Below are positions 24,939 through 34,828 of a stretch of DNA of 64,000 bases, in pieces. A model generated the notes under the pieces. That model ran no database searches, had not been told where the DNA came from, and saw only the letters and a program-made list of their open reading frames with translations. Made by a program: the position numbers and the translations under genes. The DNA is taken from positions 33,426-97,425 of the forward strand of contig DASXZH010000081.1 in the NCBI GenBank assembly GCA_036502005.1, given 5' to 3'. This DNA is from DASXZH01 sp036502005 (lineage in GTDB: Bacteria; Armatimonadota; Fimbriimonadia; Fimbriimonadales; Fimbriimonadaceae). Position 1 is the stretch's first letter; every line of letters starts with the position of its first letter.

Positions 24939-25557
24939 AAAGCAGAACCCGTCCTTTCAGGCTGTAACACTGCCCCTAATGCGAGCCTTTTGCTGGGGGC
25001 TGATGACCCTACTGGGGCCATTGAAAAGGCTTGGCGCTTACCGAGTCCCAAAATCGGGCGGAGTGCTCGTGCTCTCAAATCACCAAGCCGATATCGACCC
25101 CATTGTCGTGCAACTGGCATGCAAGCGCCCGGTTTATTTCATGGCCAAAAGCGAGCTTTTTGAGATGAAGGGAGTTCGATACTTCCTGAAGCTGTTTCGG
25201 GCCTTTTCAGTCAAAAGAGGCGAACCGGACAGGAATTCCATTAAGCACGCGGTTAACCTGCTTAAAGACGGCGAGGTCGTCTGTATCTATCCGGAAGGCG
25301 AGCTGAGCGAGACCGGAGAGTTGCTTCCCCTTAAGCCAGGAATCGCGCTCATCATTCGCATGGCTCAAGTCCCTGTGATATGCCTCGGCATTGACGGCAG
25401 CCGCCGCGTAATGCCTTATGGAAGCATGATCCCGCGGCCGGCTTTTCATACCATCAAGGCGACTTGGGGAGAAGCGCACGAATTCCCGAAAGACGCCAAC
25501 ACGGAGGATATCCTGGCCTGGGCAGATGCCGAGCTAAGATCCTGCCTAATGCTCTAG
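24925..25557 (+). CDS. plsC: 1-acyl-sn-glycerol-3-phosphate acyltransferase family protein
   Basis: The 210-residue protein has the acyltransferase motif I SNHQADIDP (H53, D58), motif III region YPEGELSETG and a hydrophobic N-terminal segment for membrane attachment. PlsC adds the second acyl chain to lysophosphatidate in phospholipid synthesis. The family also acylates other lipids, so the exact acceptor is open. It overlaps purN in front and the 3' end of ctaF behind (convergent, 12 bp). Confidence 0.85.
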   Translation: MDPSEKQNPSFQAVTLPLMRAFCWGLMTLLGPLKRLGAYRVPKSGGVLVLSNHQADIDPIVVQLACKRPVYFMAKSELFEMKGVRYFLKLFRAFSVKRGEPDRNSIKHAVNLLKDGEVVCIYPEGELSETGELLPLKPGIALIIRMAQVPVICLGIDGSRRVMPYGSMIPRPAFHTIKATWGEAHEFPKDANTEDILAWADAELRSCLML

Positions 25558-25970
25558 TTCGTTCTTATTGTAGTCAGGAACCGAGACGGCCTTGCTAAGC
25601 GGACTCTGCGAGACTTCCGATTCCATGGGGGCACCATTTGTATCGGTCTTGTACCAGCCAGGCGTGTATTCCCACTTTCTTGTGAAGTAATCACCGAAGG
25701 TGATGGTCATAAGCATCAACCACACAAACCCGGCTAAAGCGAAGAGCTTGGCCAGGCTGGAAGTGTATTTGTAGCCCATGAAGATACGGACTACGAATGA
25801 GGCCTTTGCAACAGCAATGCCAAGGTTAATGGCATTGTTCACTAGCGGCGTTATTTGAATGTAAGAGCTGACTACCGTCGCTGTCATTAAGAAGACGAGA
25901 ATGCAGAACGTGCCGAACAACGTCGAAAGCGGCGTAATATGATGCGCGTGGTTAGAGTGTTTGGCAGTGC

Positions 25971-25974
<4 letters not shown>
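25546..25974 (-). CDS. ctaF: Cytochrome c oxidase subunit IV
   Basis: The ATG at 25974 gives 142 residues and overlaps the subunit III stop (ATGA). Three hydrophobic segments (about residues 20-39, 45-64 and 72-91, the last containing ALAGFVWLMLMTITFGDYF) match the small CtaF/COX IV subunit of caa3 oxidases. A polar C-terminal tail follows. This is the last gene of the respiratory operon. Confidence 0.8.
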
Positions 25975-26635
<661 letters not shown>

Positions 26636-26636
<1 letters not shown>

Positions 26637-28327
26637 TACTTCTCCAACCCCATTTCTTCTGCCATCTCGATACCGCCTTGGATGTCTTCGGCTTCATCAG
26701 CGTCGGTATATTCATAAGCTTCCCAAGTTACAACTGGGATCGTGTCGAAGTTTGAAGTTATTGGCGGCGATTGCGTGGTCCACTCTAACCCCACCGCGTG
26801 GAACGGATTCTTACCGGCCGGCTCGCCATATTTTAGAGACCAGGTTAGATAAACCAACGGCATAATGAGTCCAACTGCGAGAACCGAAGCTCCTGCTGAA
26901 GACAGAATGTGATACGGCGCATATTCCGGTGCGAAGTAGTAATAGTGATATCGGCGCGGCATGCCAAGAAAGCCCACGATGAACTGCGGCATAAACGTGA
27001 GGTTAAAGCCTACAAACGTGATGATTGCTGCGATCTTGCCCCAAAACTCCGGATACATCCGACCAAACATCTTGGGCCACCAGAAGTGGATGCCTCCCAA
27101 GAAGGCGCTCAAGGTTCCACCAACCATAACATAGTGGAAGTGGGCAACCACGAAGTAGGTTCCTGTCAAGTGAAGATCGGTTGCGATGCAAGCGAGGTAA
27201 AGGCCCGTAAGGCCACCAATAACAAACAGGCCGATAAATCCTAATGCATAGAGCATCGGCGTTTGCAGCTTGATATTGCCCTTATACATAGTCGCGGTCC
27301 AGTTAAAGACCTTGATAGCAGAGGGTATGGCGACCAAGAAGCTCGCAAGGGAGAAGACGATGCCTTGGTACATCGACTCGCTGGCCACGAACATGTGGTG
27401 TCCCCACACGATGAAGCCGAGAGCTGCGATGGCGAGACTGGAGTAAGCGACAAAGTGATAACCGAAGACGCGCTTCTGCGAGAAGCAAGCCATAAGGTCG
27501 CTAATCACGCCCATGCCCGGGAGAACCATGATGTAAACGGCGGGGTGGGAATAGAACCAGAACATGTGCTGGAACAGAACGGGGTCGCCGCCAAGTTCAG
27601 GGCTGAAGACTCCAATGCTAAAGACTCTCTCAAAGACCACCAGGAGGAGTGTGATGGCAACCACCGGCGTTCCCAGGATCATGATGAGACTTGTTGCGTA
27701 CATCGACCAAACGAAGAGCGGTAGCCGGTCCCAGGTCATGCCGGGGGCTCGCATCTTGTGAATGGTAACGATGAAGTTCAAGCCGGTGAAGATAGAGGAG
27801 AAGCCGGCGAAGAACACGGCCACGATGACCATCGTGACCTGGGTCTTGCTGTACAAACTGCTGAACGGCGTGTAGAAGGTCCAACCGGTATCCACTCCGC
27901 CCATAAAGAAGGCGGTGAGAAGCAATACGCCGGCAAGGATGTAAATGTACCAACTAAGCAGGTTCAGGCGCGGAAACGCTAAGTCCCGCGCTCCAATTTG
28001 AAGCGGTATTAAGAAGTTTCCAAGGGTGGCTGGAATGGATGGCACCAAGAAGAAGAACACCATCACGATTCCGTGGGCGGAGAACATCTTATTGTATGTT
28101 TCTGAGCCAAGAAGCTGCCCCATCGGAGACGTTAGCTCAAGTCTTACCAGGCCAATGGCTACTGCGCCTATGGCAAAGAAGAAGCTGATGGAAAGCAAAT
28201 AAAGGAATGCGATTCGCTTATGGTCGCCCGTCAGCAGCCAAGAAGAAATGGTGCTGCTGGCGTTAAGGTAGTTCTTCCTTTGCTCAACGTGGCTGGTATC
28301 GGAGTCTTTTATTGCGGCTATGCTCAT
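26636..28327 (-). CDS. ctaD: Cytochrome c oxidase subunit I, A2-type
   Basis: This is the catalytic heme-copper subunit: 563 residues with 12 core membrane segments. The copper/tyrosine site reads WFYSHPAVYIMVLPG. The D-channel glutamate of mitochondrial-type enzymes is replaced and the YS pair of A2-type oxidases is present. Other marks are IVWGHHMFVA (copper ligands), the K-channel region TGTYFVVAHFHYVMVGG with the heme a3 ligands, and SAHGIVMVFFFLVP near the start. It reduces oxygen to water and pumps protons. It overlaps ctaC by four bases. Confidence 0.96.
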
Positions 28328-29427
28328 ATCTTTGCCCCGGCAGATTGAGATGTACCAGCCGTCGCTGGCTTGGTCGCTGCTGTAGCCGGAAGTCGTTGTG
28401 GAATCTCCCCAGTTGGGAGGCCCGCGTTAGAGGGCGTGCTGCTCGGCGAGCCCTTCGCAGGCAACGTTCCCGGAGTTAAAGACCTTATATATTCCACCAT
28501 TTGTTGAAGCTGTTCTTCGCTTAGTTGTCCTTTCGCCCCGCTAGTGTACTGCGGCATCGTGTTCGTGTAGCCCTGCACAATATGGGCGTACGGATTCACG
28601 ATCGACTCGCGGAGGTAGTTGTCGTCCGCTGTTACGACGGAGCCGTTATCAACCTTCACAGGTCTATTATAGATTCCCACGAGAGACGGAGCACGTTCAG
28701 TATCGGCAGGTCCGTGACAATTTGTGCAGTTGTACTGTGTGTAAAGCTCTTCGCCCTTTTGCGCCATCGTTTGGATGGTGGGTGAGGGAGTTGAGCCGCC
28801 ATGCTCCAGCCACGCCGCGTATTCGGGCTGGGACATCACGTACACATAGCCGCCCATTTCCGAATGCTGGGTGCCGCAATGCTGGGCACAGAACAAATAA
28901 TAGCGTCCGGGCTTTGTTGCCGTGAACCACTCGTACGTGTAGCGGCCAGGAACAACCATGTACTGGATCCTAAACTGCGGGATGTAGAAAGCGTGAATAA
29001 CGTCTTGCGAGATCATCGTCAGCTTAACGGGCACTCCTTCCGGCACATGCAACTCGTTCATCTCTCGAACCCCGTTCGGGTGCTGGATATGCCACATCCA
29101 TTGCTTACCGATGACAAAAATGTTGAGCGCATTTGCTGGTGGCCTTCTTTGCTGCACGAAGAGAGTTGCGCCCCAAGCAAAAATAACAAGCCCCAACATT
29201 AACGGTGGGAGTGACCAAGCTATCTCGAGGCGAAGATTCTCATGCTCCGGTCGAGATCGATCCGCTTTTGAACCCGCTTTGTACTTGATCGCAAAGAAGA
29301 TGACGACGGACATGACTGCGACCGTAAAGAAAATCGTGAGCAGGGTGATGACCGCGAACAGCGGATCATACTGTTTGGCGTACTCGGAGGCCTGTACAGG
29401 TGCCAGTTGGTAGGGGAAAAACCTCAT
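28324..29427 (-). CDS. ctaC: Cytochrome c oxidase subunit II with fused cytochrome c domain
   Basis: The 367-residue subunit has two N-terminal membrane helices, the CuA cupredoxin domain (CAQHCGTQHSEMGG, with the His in DVIHAFYIPQF) and a C-terminal cytochrome c domain with heme motif CTNCHGP. This is the caa3 form, in which electrons enter through the fused cytochrome. A Pro/Ala/Thr-rich tail ends the protein. It lies 16 bp after the SCO gene and is co-translated with ctaD. Confidence 0.95.
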   Translation of the reverse strand: MRFFPYQLAPVQASEYAKQYDPLFAVITLLTIFFTVAVMSVVIFFAIKYKAGSKADRSRPEHENLRLEIAWSLPPLMLGLVIFAWGATLFVQQRRPPANALNIFVIGKQWMWHIQHPNGVREMNELHVPEGVPVKLTMISQDVIHAFYIPQFRIQYMVVPGRYTYEWFTATKPGRYYLFCAQHCGTQHSEMGGYVYVMSQPEYAAWLEHGGSTPSPTIQTMAQKGEELYTQYNCTNCHGPADTERAPSLVGIYNRPVKVDNGSVVTADDNYLRESIVNPYAHIVQGYTNTMPQYTSGAKGQLSEEQLQQMVEYIRSLTPGTLPAKGSPSSTPSNAGLPTGEIPQRLPATAATKPATAGTSQSAGAKI

Positions 29428-29443
29428 GAAAACTTCAGGGGGG

Positions 29444-30301
29444 CTAAACGCCCGGCCCTAAGTCGACCTCCTTGTCGGTATTGTCTGGCTGATTAGGATT
29501 CGTTCGAGAGAGCATAAAAATAAGTCCGGCAACGGTAAAGATCGTCAGGAATCCGCCCACTTGCAAGGCTCTGAAAACATTCACCCTTGTTTTGCCCGTA
29601 TTCGGATCGTATTGGATGCAGCCAAAAAGGATGGGATCGCTGGGAACGTTTATCTTCCCCTTGGCGGCGGTGTCGATGGAGTCGCTTACCATGGTGGCTA
29701 CATAGTCCACGCCATAGAGGTAGCGAGAGATGTGGCCGTCGGGAGTTATGACAAATAAGCCGGTTGGGTGAAGTATCTGGTTTTTGGCGGGGTCGTACGA
29801 ATAGCGGTATCCGATCGCCTTCGCCACTTTCTGAACTTCTGCTTGACTTCCAGTGAGGAAATGCCATCCATCATATCCGCCTGGAAGCTTGGTGCGGTCT
29901 AGGATCTCCGCTCGCTTACCGTGGGCAAGTTCCGGCGTCTCCTTCGGGTTGATGCTAATAGAAACGACGTCGTAATCCTTGGCGATATTCTTGTTTTTCA
30001 TATCGACGAAGGTTTGGGTCGCGTTTTCGAATTCTAGTTGACAGGCGCCTTGGCAGCTATAAAACACCAGCATGAGGAGCACTGGCCGTTTGCCAAAATA
30101 ATCTCCAAGCCGAACATCTTTGCCGTCCTCATCTTTGAACTTGGCATCGAGCGGAAGCTTATTGCCAAGCTTTTGGTCAAGTCCCATTTTTTTGGAAACA
30201 TCGCCACCCTGCGCGTTTTTGAGAGAAACCGCAAAGGCGACGGACAGGCCGACAAGAATCAGCACGATGACGGGAACCGCGAAGCGGGAAACTAGCTTCA
30301 T
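29444..30301 (-). CDS. SCO1/SenC family copper chaperone
   Basis: The 285-residue protein has a membrane anchor at each end and a thioredoxin-like domain with the copper motif CQGAC (FYSCQGACQLEF) and the distant histidine in HPTGLFVITPDG. SCO proteins deliver copper to the CuA site of subunit II, whose gene comes next. The extra C-terminal membrane helix (GGFLTIFTVAGLIFML) is typical of SCO proteins in ACIII-caa3 operons. Its start overlaps the stop of the preceding gene by four bases. Confidence 0.9.
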   Translation of the reverse strand: MKLVSRFAVPVIVLILVGLSVAFAVSLKNAQGGDVSKKMGLDQKLGNKLPLDAKFKDEDGKDVRLGDYFGKRPVLLMLVFYSCQGACQLEFENATQTFVDMKNKNIAKDYDVVSISINPKETPELAHGKRAEILDRTKLPGGYDGWHFLTGSQAEVQKVAKAIGYRYSYDPAKNQILHPTGLFVITPDGHISRYLYGVDYVATMVSDSIDTAAKGKINVPSDPILFGCIQYDPNTGKTRVNVFRALQVGGFLTIFTVAGLIFMLSRTNPNQPDNTDKEVDLGPGV

Positions 30302-30927
30302 TGCGCCCCGCCCTTGGATGGCACGACCTTAACGTTTTGGGGCTCACCGCTGGGAGGGCTACCTATTTCTCCCTTCAAACTGCCCTGAAGTGGCGTCGGC
30401 ATCGGTGCCCTTCTCTTTTTTACGGGCTCAGACGAAGTTGGTCTAACAGCCGTATCGCCGCCTGAAGGTGAATTGTTCTCACCGGTTGCGGGCTCAGAAC
30501 TTTGCTGAGCACCTACGGCTGCAGCGGGAGCGGGAGCGATGTTCAGCACGGATGGGTCATCCGATTTGCCCAGTTGATCGATAACTTGATCTACCGGCAC
30601 CCGAACAGTTTTCTTGCTCGAATCCACGTATGTGGTGTTATTAAGTAGGAAATCTTCCTGAGCTCTTAGATTCCAGATATCGGTTTGGGCCGTGATATTG
30701 TTCTGCAGAACGGGATACGGGGCGGAGGGAATAGTGGAAAGAGCCTGCGGCGGCACCTCGGCTTGGTGGAAGAAGAGGAATCCGAGGAAGACGACGACGC
30801 CTATTGCACCGGTGAAGATGAAATAAAAAAGAACACCCTTTCCAATCGAGGTGATGTTGAGGTCACTCTGTTCGAAGCCGCGGCTGGTATCAGGAGGCCC
30901 GTGATGGGCGTGGCCATGTTCAGGCAT
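30298..30927 (-). CDS. Membrane-anchored protein of the ACIII-oxidase operon
   Basis: The 209-residue protein has a histidine-rich N-terminus, one membrane helix (GVLFYFIFTGAIGVVVFLGF) and a periplasmic part with YPVLQNNITAQTDIWNLRAQE. The C-terminal third is Ala/Pro/Ser-rich and probably disordered. Similar anchored proteins occur at this position in other ACIII-caa3 operons, without a defined role; an assembly or tethering function is likely. It overlaps actF by eight bases and the SCO gene by four. Confidence 0.7.
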   Translation of the reverse strand: MPEHGHAHHGPPDTSRGFEQSDLNITSIGKGVLFYFIFTGAIGVVVFLGFLFFHQAEVPPQALSTIPSAPYPVLQNNITAQTDIWNLRAQEDFLLNNTTYVDSSKKTVRVPVDQVIDQLGKSDDPSVLNIAPAPAAAVGAQQSSEPATGENNSPSGGDTAVRPTSSEPVKKRRAPMPTPLQGSLKGEIGSPPSGEPQNVKVVPSKGGAQ

Positions 30928-32152
30928 GTTCGACCTCCATTAGGCGCGTATCGTATTTGGGAATGAACGGCACCTTTAGATACTGGAAGACAAAAACCGA
31001 GAACCAGATCCCACCGATGCCCAAGAATGCAGCATAGTCGGTCCAATGTCCCAGAGATTTACCAAATCCTTCCAATGGTCTAACGTCGGGGAAAATGAGC
31101 CAATAGACGGTGAAAATCCTTGTGATCCATATAGTGACGCTCAACCAAATGAGATTACGAACCACTCTTTTGGTGCGAGGCGCAATCAGAGCGAAAAATG
31201 GGACAAAGAACTGGAAGATCATAACCAGATTGCTAAGAACGTTCCAATCTACGCCGTGGCCACCAAAGAATGTTTGTCCGCTGCGCCGTATATAGTAAGG
31301 CACTTCTAGCGGAAGGTTGCCTTCCCAGGTGATGAGGAACTGAGCTAGCGTCGTGTAAGCCCAAAGCATGGTGAGCGTTAGCAGAAAGTTTCCATAGTCA
31401 CGAACTAACTTGGGGGTGACAATCTGCCTAAACGGAGCTTCATTTGAGTTGTAAAGAACGATGAGCACGGCGAGGGACATGGCCGATAAGCCGCATCCTA
31501 TCGCGAAGATGATCCCATAGATGGTCGAAAAATACTTCGGCTGCAACGACATCACCCAATCAGTTGAGATGACGGAGACGGTGATAAAGAACATGACCAG
31601 GCCGGGCGAGCCCCAGTTAGATCTAAGCCCCCACTCTTTCTTATCTAGGCTCTTATCCTGCCGTAGCGAAGATCGTTTTAGGAGGAAAGACCAAACCGCC
31701 CAGATGCCCACGATGATGAGAGTCCGCATCCAGAACCCTCGCTCCGTAAGATAAAAAAGCTTCTTACTGAGGATCGCGTCGGACTGCATAAAGCCCATGT
31801 CCGTCCATTTGTAAATGGCATCCAAGCCGATGTTTGGCAGAGCAATGGGCAAGAACAGAATCAGGACAAGGGCAAGCATGACGGGGCCGCCCGCTGCTTC
31901 CATCACGCGCACAATCGAGATGCCCCAAGACGATTTGATAGAACCTTGTAGGAGCATCATTCCAAATGCCCCGATAGTGGTTGAGCCCCAGAAAACGAAG
32001 CCGAAAAGATAGCCGTACATGGCTTGCTGGTGGTTATCGGATGGGTCCGCCATATAGCCAAACATCCAGGCAATAATGGCGATGATGCCGACTAAAACGG
32101 CAACCCAGCCTAACCGTCTCATCCTATCAAAACTAGCGGTGTCTTCGTTCAT
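30920..32152 (-). CDS. actF: Alternative complex III membrane subunit ActF (NrfD-like)
   Basis: The 410-residue protein has about ten membrane helices. It matches the second quinone-interacting subunit of alternative complex III: ISVISTDWVMSLQPKYFSTIYG, TLAQFLITWEGNLPLEVPYY and RTKRVVRNLIWLS are characteristic. With ActC it forms the membrane part of the menaquinol:cytochrome c oxidoreductase. It is six bases after actE and overlaps the next gene. Confidence 0.9.
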   Translation of the reverse strand: MNEDTASFDRMRRLGWVAVLVGIIAIIAWMFGYMADPSDNHQQAMYGYLFGFVFWGSTTIGAFGMMLLQGSIKSSWGISIVRVMEAAGGPVMLALVLILFLPIALPNIGLDAIYKWTDMGFMQSDAILSKKLFYLTERGFWMRTLIIVGIWAVWSFLLKRSSLRQDKSLDKKEWGLRSNWGSPGLVMFFITVSVISTDWVMSLQPKYFSTIYGIIFAIGCGLSAMSLAVLIVLYNSNEAPFRQIVTPKLVRDYGNFLLTLTMLWAYTTLAQFLITWEGNLPLEVPYYIRRSGQTFFGGHGVDWNVLSNLVMIFQFFVPFFALIAPRTKRVVRNLIWLSVTIWITRIFTVYWLIFPDVRPLEGFGKSLGHWTDYAAFLGIGGIWFSVFVFQYLKVPFIPKYDTRLMEVEHA

Positions 32153-32158
32153 CCTTTT

Positions 32159-32821
32159 CTATTTCGTTGCGGCCGGAACTTCCGGGTCGATTTTCACTTC
32201 GGCCGCCTGATCCGGCGGAAGCTGGGAAATTGGCACGTCGGCGCTCTTTTGCAGCACTCGTATGTAAGCCGCGATGGCCCATCGGTCGTCGGTCTCGACT
32301 CGAGCCGCGTAGCTAAACATCACGCCGTAGCCGTTGGTCATCACATCAAAGAAATGGCCGATTGGCATCTTCCGTAAGCGATCCGTATGGTAGCTTGCCG
32401 GCTGCCTTCTAATGGCAAAGCCGCGCTGGGCAATCATGCCGTTCCCATCACCAAGCTGGCCGTGGCAGGGCGTGCAGTAGATGGTAAATCTTTCTTGGCC
32501 TCGCATCAGGAACTCCTTAAAGGTGCGAACCCGCAGACCATCTTTCTTATAGTCCGCAAGGGCCGCCTTCGTCGGAATCTCGGTCACATATTTGCCGTCT
32601 TGGCGGCCGGTGTAATAAGCCTTGTCGTCCATCGCCTCTCCACGGGCAACGGCACCTGGAACTGGTGGGCGTGACGTCGCGTGGTCGCTAAAGCCTGCGA
32701 AATCGCTATACGTTTGAGCGCGCAAATGCGGCTGAACCCAAAGGTCCGTATGGCAGCCAGCGGCAAAAAGACCGATTGCGGCAAGAGCTAGGATGTTGGA
32801 AGTTCGGGTTCGCATTACCAA
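32159..32821 (-). CDS. actE: Alternative complex III monoheme cytochrome c ActE
   Basis: The 220-residue lipoprotein has a lipobox (GLFAAGC) and a typical ActE N-terminal linker (VPGAVARGEAM). One heme c motif, YCTPCHGQLGDGNG, is followed by a distal Met candidate (RKMPIGHFFDVMTNGYGVM). ActE passes electrons from the complex to the terminal oxidase. It overlaps actD by seven bases. Two in-frame starts (32821 and 32815) are possible. Confidence 0.9.
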   Translation of the reverse strand: MVMRTRTSNILALAAIGLFAAGCHTDLWVQPHLRAQTYSDFAGFSDHATSRPPVPGAVARGEAMDDKAYYTGRQDGKYVTEIPTKAALADYKKDGLRVRTFKEFLMRGQERFTIYCTPCHGQLGDGNGMIAQRGFAIRRQPASYHTDRLRKMPIGHFFDVMTNGYGVMFSYAARVETDDRWAIAAYIRVLQKSADVPISQLPPDQAAEVKIDPEVPAATK

Positions 32822-33378
32822 TCCGCCTCCTCTTCCTGGCCAACCAAACTAATATTCACAGCGCTGGTTTTTTCCAGCAGTGTCCGAACCGCTTCTGGGT
32901 CATAAAGTGGATCTCGGGACTCGACGGCAAGGAAAAACGCATCCTGAGAAGCCCTGTTGAAATTCGGCGTCTCAAAAACGGGATGGTGCGGCATCGGAAG
33001 CTTGTTAAGAGCAAACATGCCAAAAACAGCGGTAAGAGCGGAAAACAGCACCGTGCATTCAAACGTGATGGGAATGAACGCGGGCCAGCTAAATAGCGGC
33101 CGCCCGCCAACGTTGTGGGCATACGCTCCGGCCGAAACCCACCACTGGAGAGCAAATCCACCAAGCCCGCCGGTGCACCCACCGACAAAGATCATCCAAG
33201 GAAGCCTCGAATCTTCGAACCCAAGAGCTTCCGGCAAGCCGTGTACGGGAAATGGCGCGAAGGCATCAATGTCCCGGAAGCCTTCGTCGTAAACCGCGTT
33301 AGCGGCTCTGACCAGGTCTTCCGCCGATTCATATTCGGCAACTAGTCCGTAATAGGTTTTTTCAGCTACCGCGTCCAA
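32815..33378 (-). CDS. actD: Alternative complex III subunit ActD (DUF3341)
   Basis: The 187-residue protein matches DUF3341. A cytoplasmic start (YYGLVAEYESAEDLVRAA, FRDIDAFAPFPVHGLPEALG) is followed by two membrane helices and a tail with MPHHPVF and DAFFLAVESRDP. ActD is a small structural membrane subunit. Its ATG directly follows the actC stop region with no gap. Confidence 0.9.
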   Translation of the reverse strand: MDAVAEKTYYGLVAEYESAEDLVRAANAVYDEGFRDIDAFAPFPVHGLPEALGFEDSRLPWMIFVGGCTGGLGGFALQWWVSAGAYAHNVGGRPLFSWPAFIPITFECTVLFSALTAVFGMFALNKLPMPHHPVFETPNFNRASQDAFFLAVESRDPLYDPEAVRTLLEKTSAVNISLVGQEEEADW

Positions 33379-34794
33379 CTAATGGCCTCCTTCGGAAGCG
33401 CCGACTGCTTCCTTCTTGGCTTTCGCATTTTGCCGAAGCGTATCCAGCAGTTCTCGAACTTCGAAAATCGAGATCATCGGTAAGAACCTTATGAAGAGGA
33501 ACATCATAAAGAAGAAGAAGCCCAGCGTTCCGACGTACATGGTCACGTCCCAGAAAGTGGGAACGTACATGCGCCAAGAGGTGGGAACAAAATCCCTCGT
33601 TAAGCTGACGGGAATGATAATAAATCGCTCCAGCCACATACCGATGCTCACCGTGATCGTGACCGCAAAGACAGTTGGAATATTGCGACGAGCCTTGTTC
33701 CACCACAGAACCTGTGGGGCTAAGCCATTGCAGAAAATGAGCGACCAGTAATAAAACGAATAGGGGCCGAAGAACCTATTATTGGTATTAGCGATCTCAA
33801 AGGTATCACCGCTGTAAAAGGCCATGAATATTTCAGCAGCGTAGCTGAAGAATACAATCAGACCCGTCGCCAGCAAGATCTTGCACATCCAGTCTATGTG
33901 CGTCATCGTAATGACGTCCTTCAGGTTGTACCATTTGCGAACCGGGATGGCGAGGAACATCACCATTGCGAATCCGGCATAAACGGCACCCGCTACAAAG
34001 TAGGGCGGAAAGATCGTTGTGTGCCATCCAGGAATGATGCCCACCGCAAAGTCGAAGCTAACGATGCTATGTACCGAAAGAACGAGCGGCGTTGATAAAC
34101 CGGCAAGGATCAGATAGGCCGTATCGAACCGCTTCCAGTGCTTGGCGGAGTTCCTCCAGCCCATTGCGACCATGCCATAAACCACTCGTCCGATCTTGGA
34201 TTTTGTCCGATCTCTTAGGGTCGCGATATCCGGCACAAGGCCGATTCCCCAATACAAGAGCGAAACCGTGAAGTAGGTAGAAACCGCAAAAACGTCCCAA
34301 ACGAGCGGGCTTCTAAACTGCGGCCACATGCTCAGCCAGTTCGGATACGGGAACAGCCAATAGGCAACCCACGGACGGCCCGTATGAAGAAGCGGGTACA
34401 AACCCGCGCACATAACGGCAAAAATCGTCATCGCTTCAGCGAAGCGATTAATGCTGGTACGCCACTTTTGGCGCATGAGCAAGAGAATCGCCGAGATCAG
34501 GGTTCCAGCATGGCCGATACCGATCCACCAAACAAAGTTGATGATATCCATGCCCCAGCCGGTAGGAATATTGTTGCCCCAAACGCCAATGCCTTGATAG
34601 AGCAACCAGCCCACCGCGATCATTAAAACGTTTACAAATAAGAACGACACGGCCAGGATCCCGAACCATTGCTTGCCATGCGCCCCCCAATCCAGAGAGG
34701 GTCGCGCGATGCTCTCGGTGATCGTCTCGTATGTCTGTTTCCCGGTGATTAACTCGTCTTCTTCGGGTCCCAGGATTTGGTGGTCGTGTGTCAT
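33379..34794 (-). CDS. actC: Alternative complex III membrane subunit ActC (NrfD-like)
   Basis: The 471-residue protein has about ten membrane helices and belongs to the NrfD/PsrC family, with WIGIGHAGTLISAILLL, SIVSFDFAVGIIPGWHTTIF and PYFVAGAVYAGFAMV. It is the main quinol-binding membrane subunit next to the iron-sulfur subunit ActB. It lies 34 bp after actB. Confidence 0.93.
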   Translation of the reverse strand: MTHDHQILGPEEDELITGKQTYETITESIARPSLDWGAHGKQWFGILAVSFLFVNVLMIAVGWLLYQGIGVWGNNIPTGWGMDIINFVWWIGIGHAGTLISAILLLMRQKWRTSINRFAEAMTIFAVMCAGLYPLLHTGRPWVAYWLFPYPNWLSMWPQFRSPLVWDVFAVSTYFTVSLLYWGIGLVPDIATLRDRTKSKIGRVVYGMVAMGWRNSAKHWKRFDTAYLILAGLSTPLVLSVHSIVSFDFAVGIIPGWHTTIFPPYFVAGAVYAGFAMVMFLAIPVRKWYNLKDVITMTHIDWMCKILLATGLIVFFSYAAEIFMAFYSGDTFEIANTNNRFFGPYSFYYWSLIFCNGLAPQVLWWNKARRNIPTVFAVTITVSIGMWLERFIIIPVSLTRDFVPTSWRMYVPTFWDVTMYVGTLGFFFFMMFLFIRFLPMISIFEVRELLDTLRQNAKAKKEAVGASEGGH

Positions 34795-34828
34795 AGGTGC
34801 TTAGGCAGAATGTTCGCAACGTAGAGAA

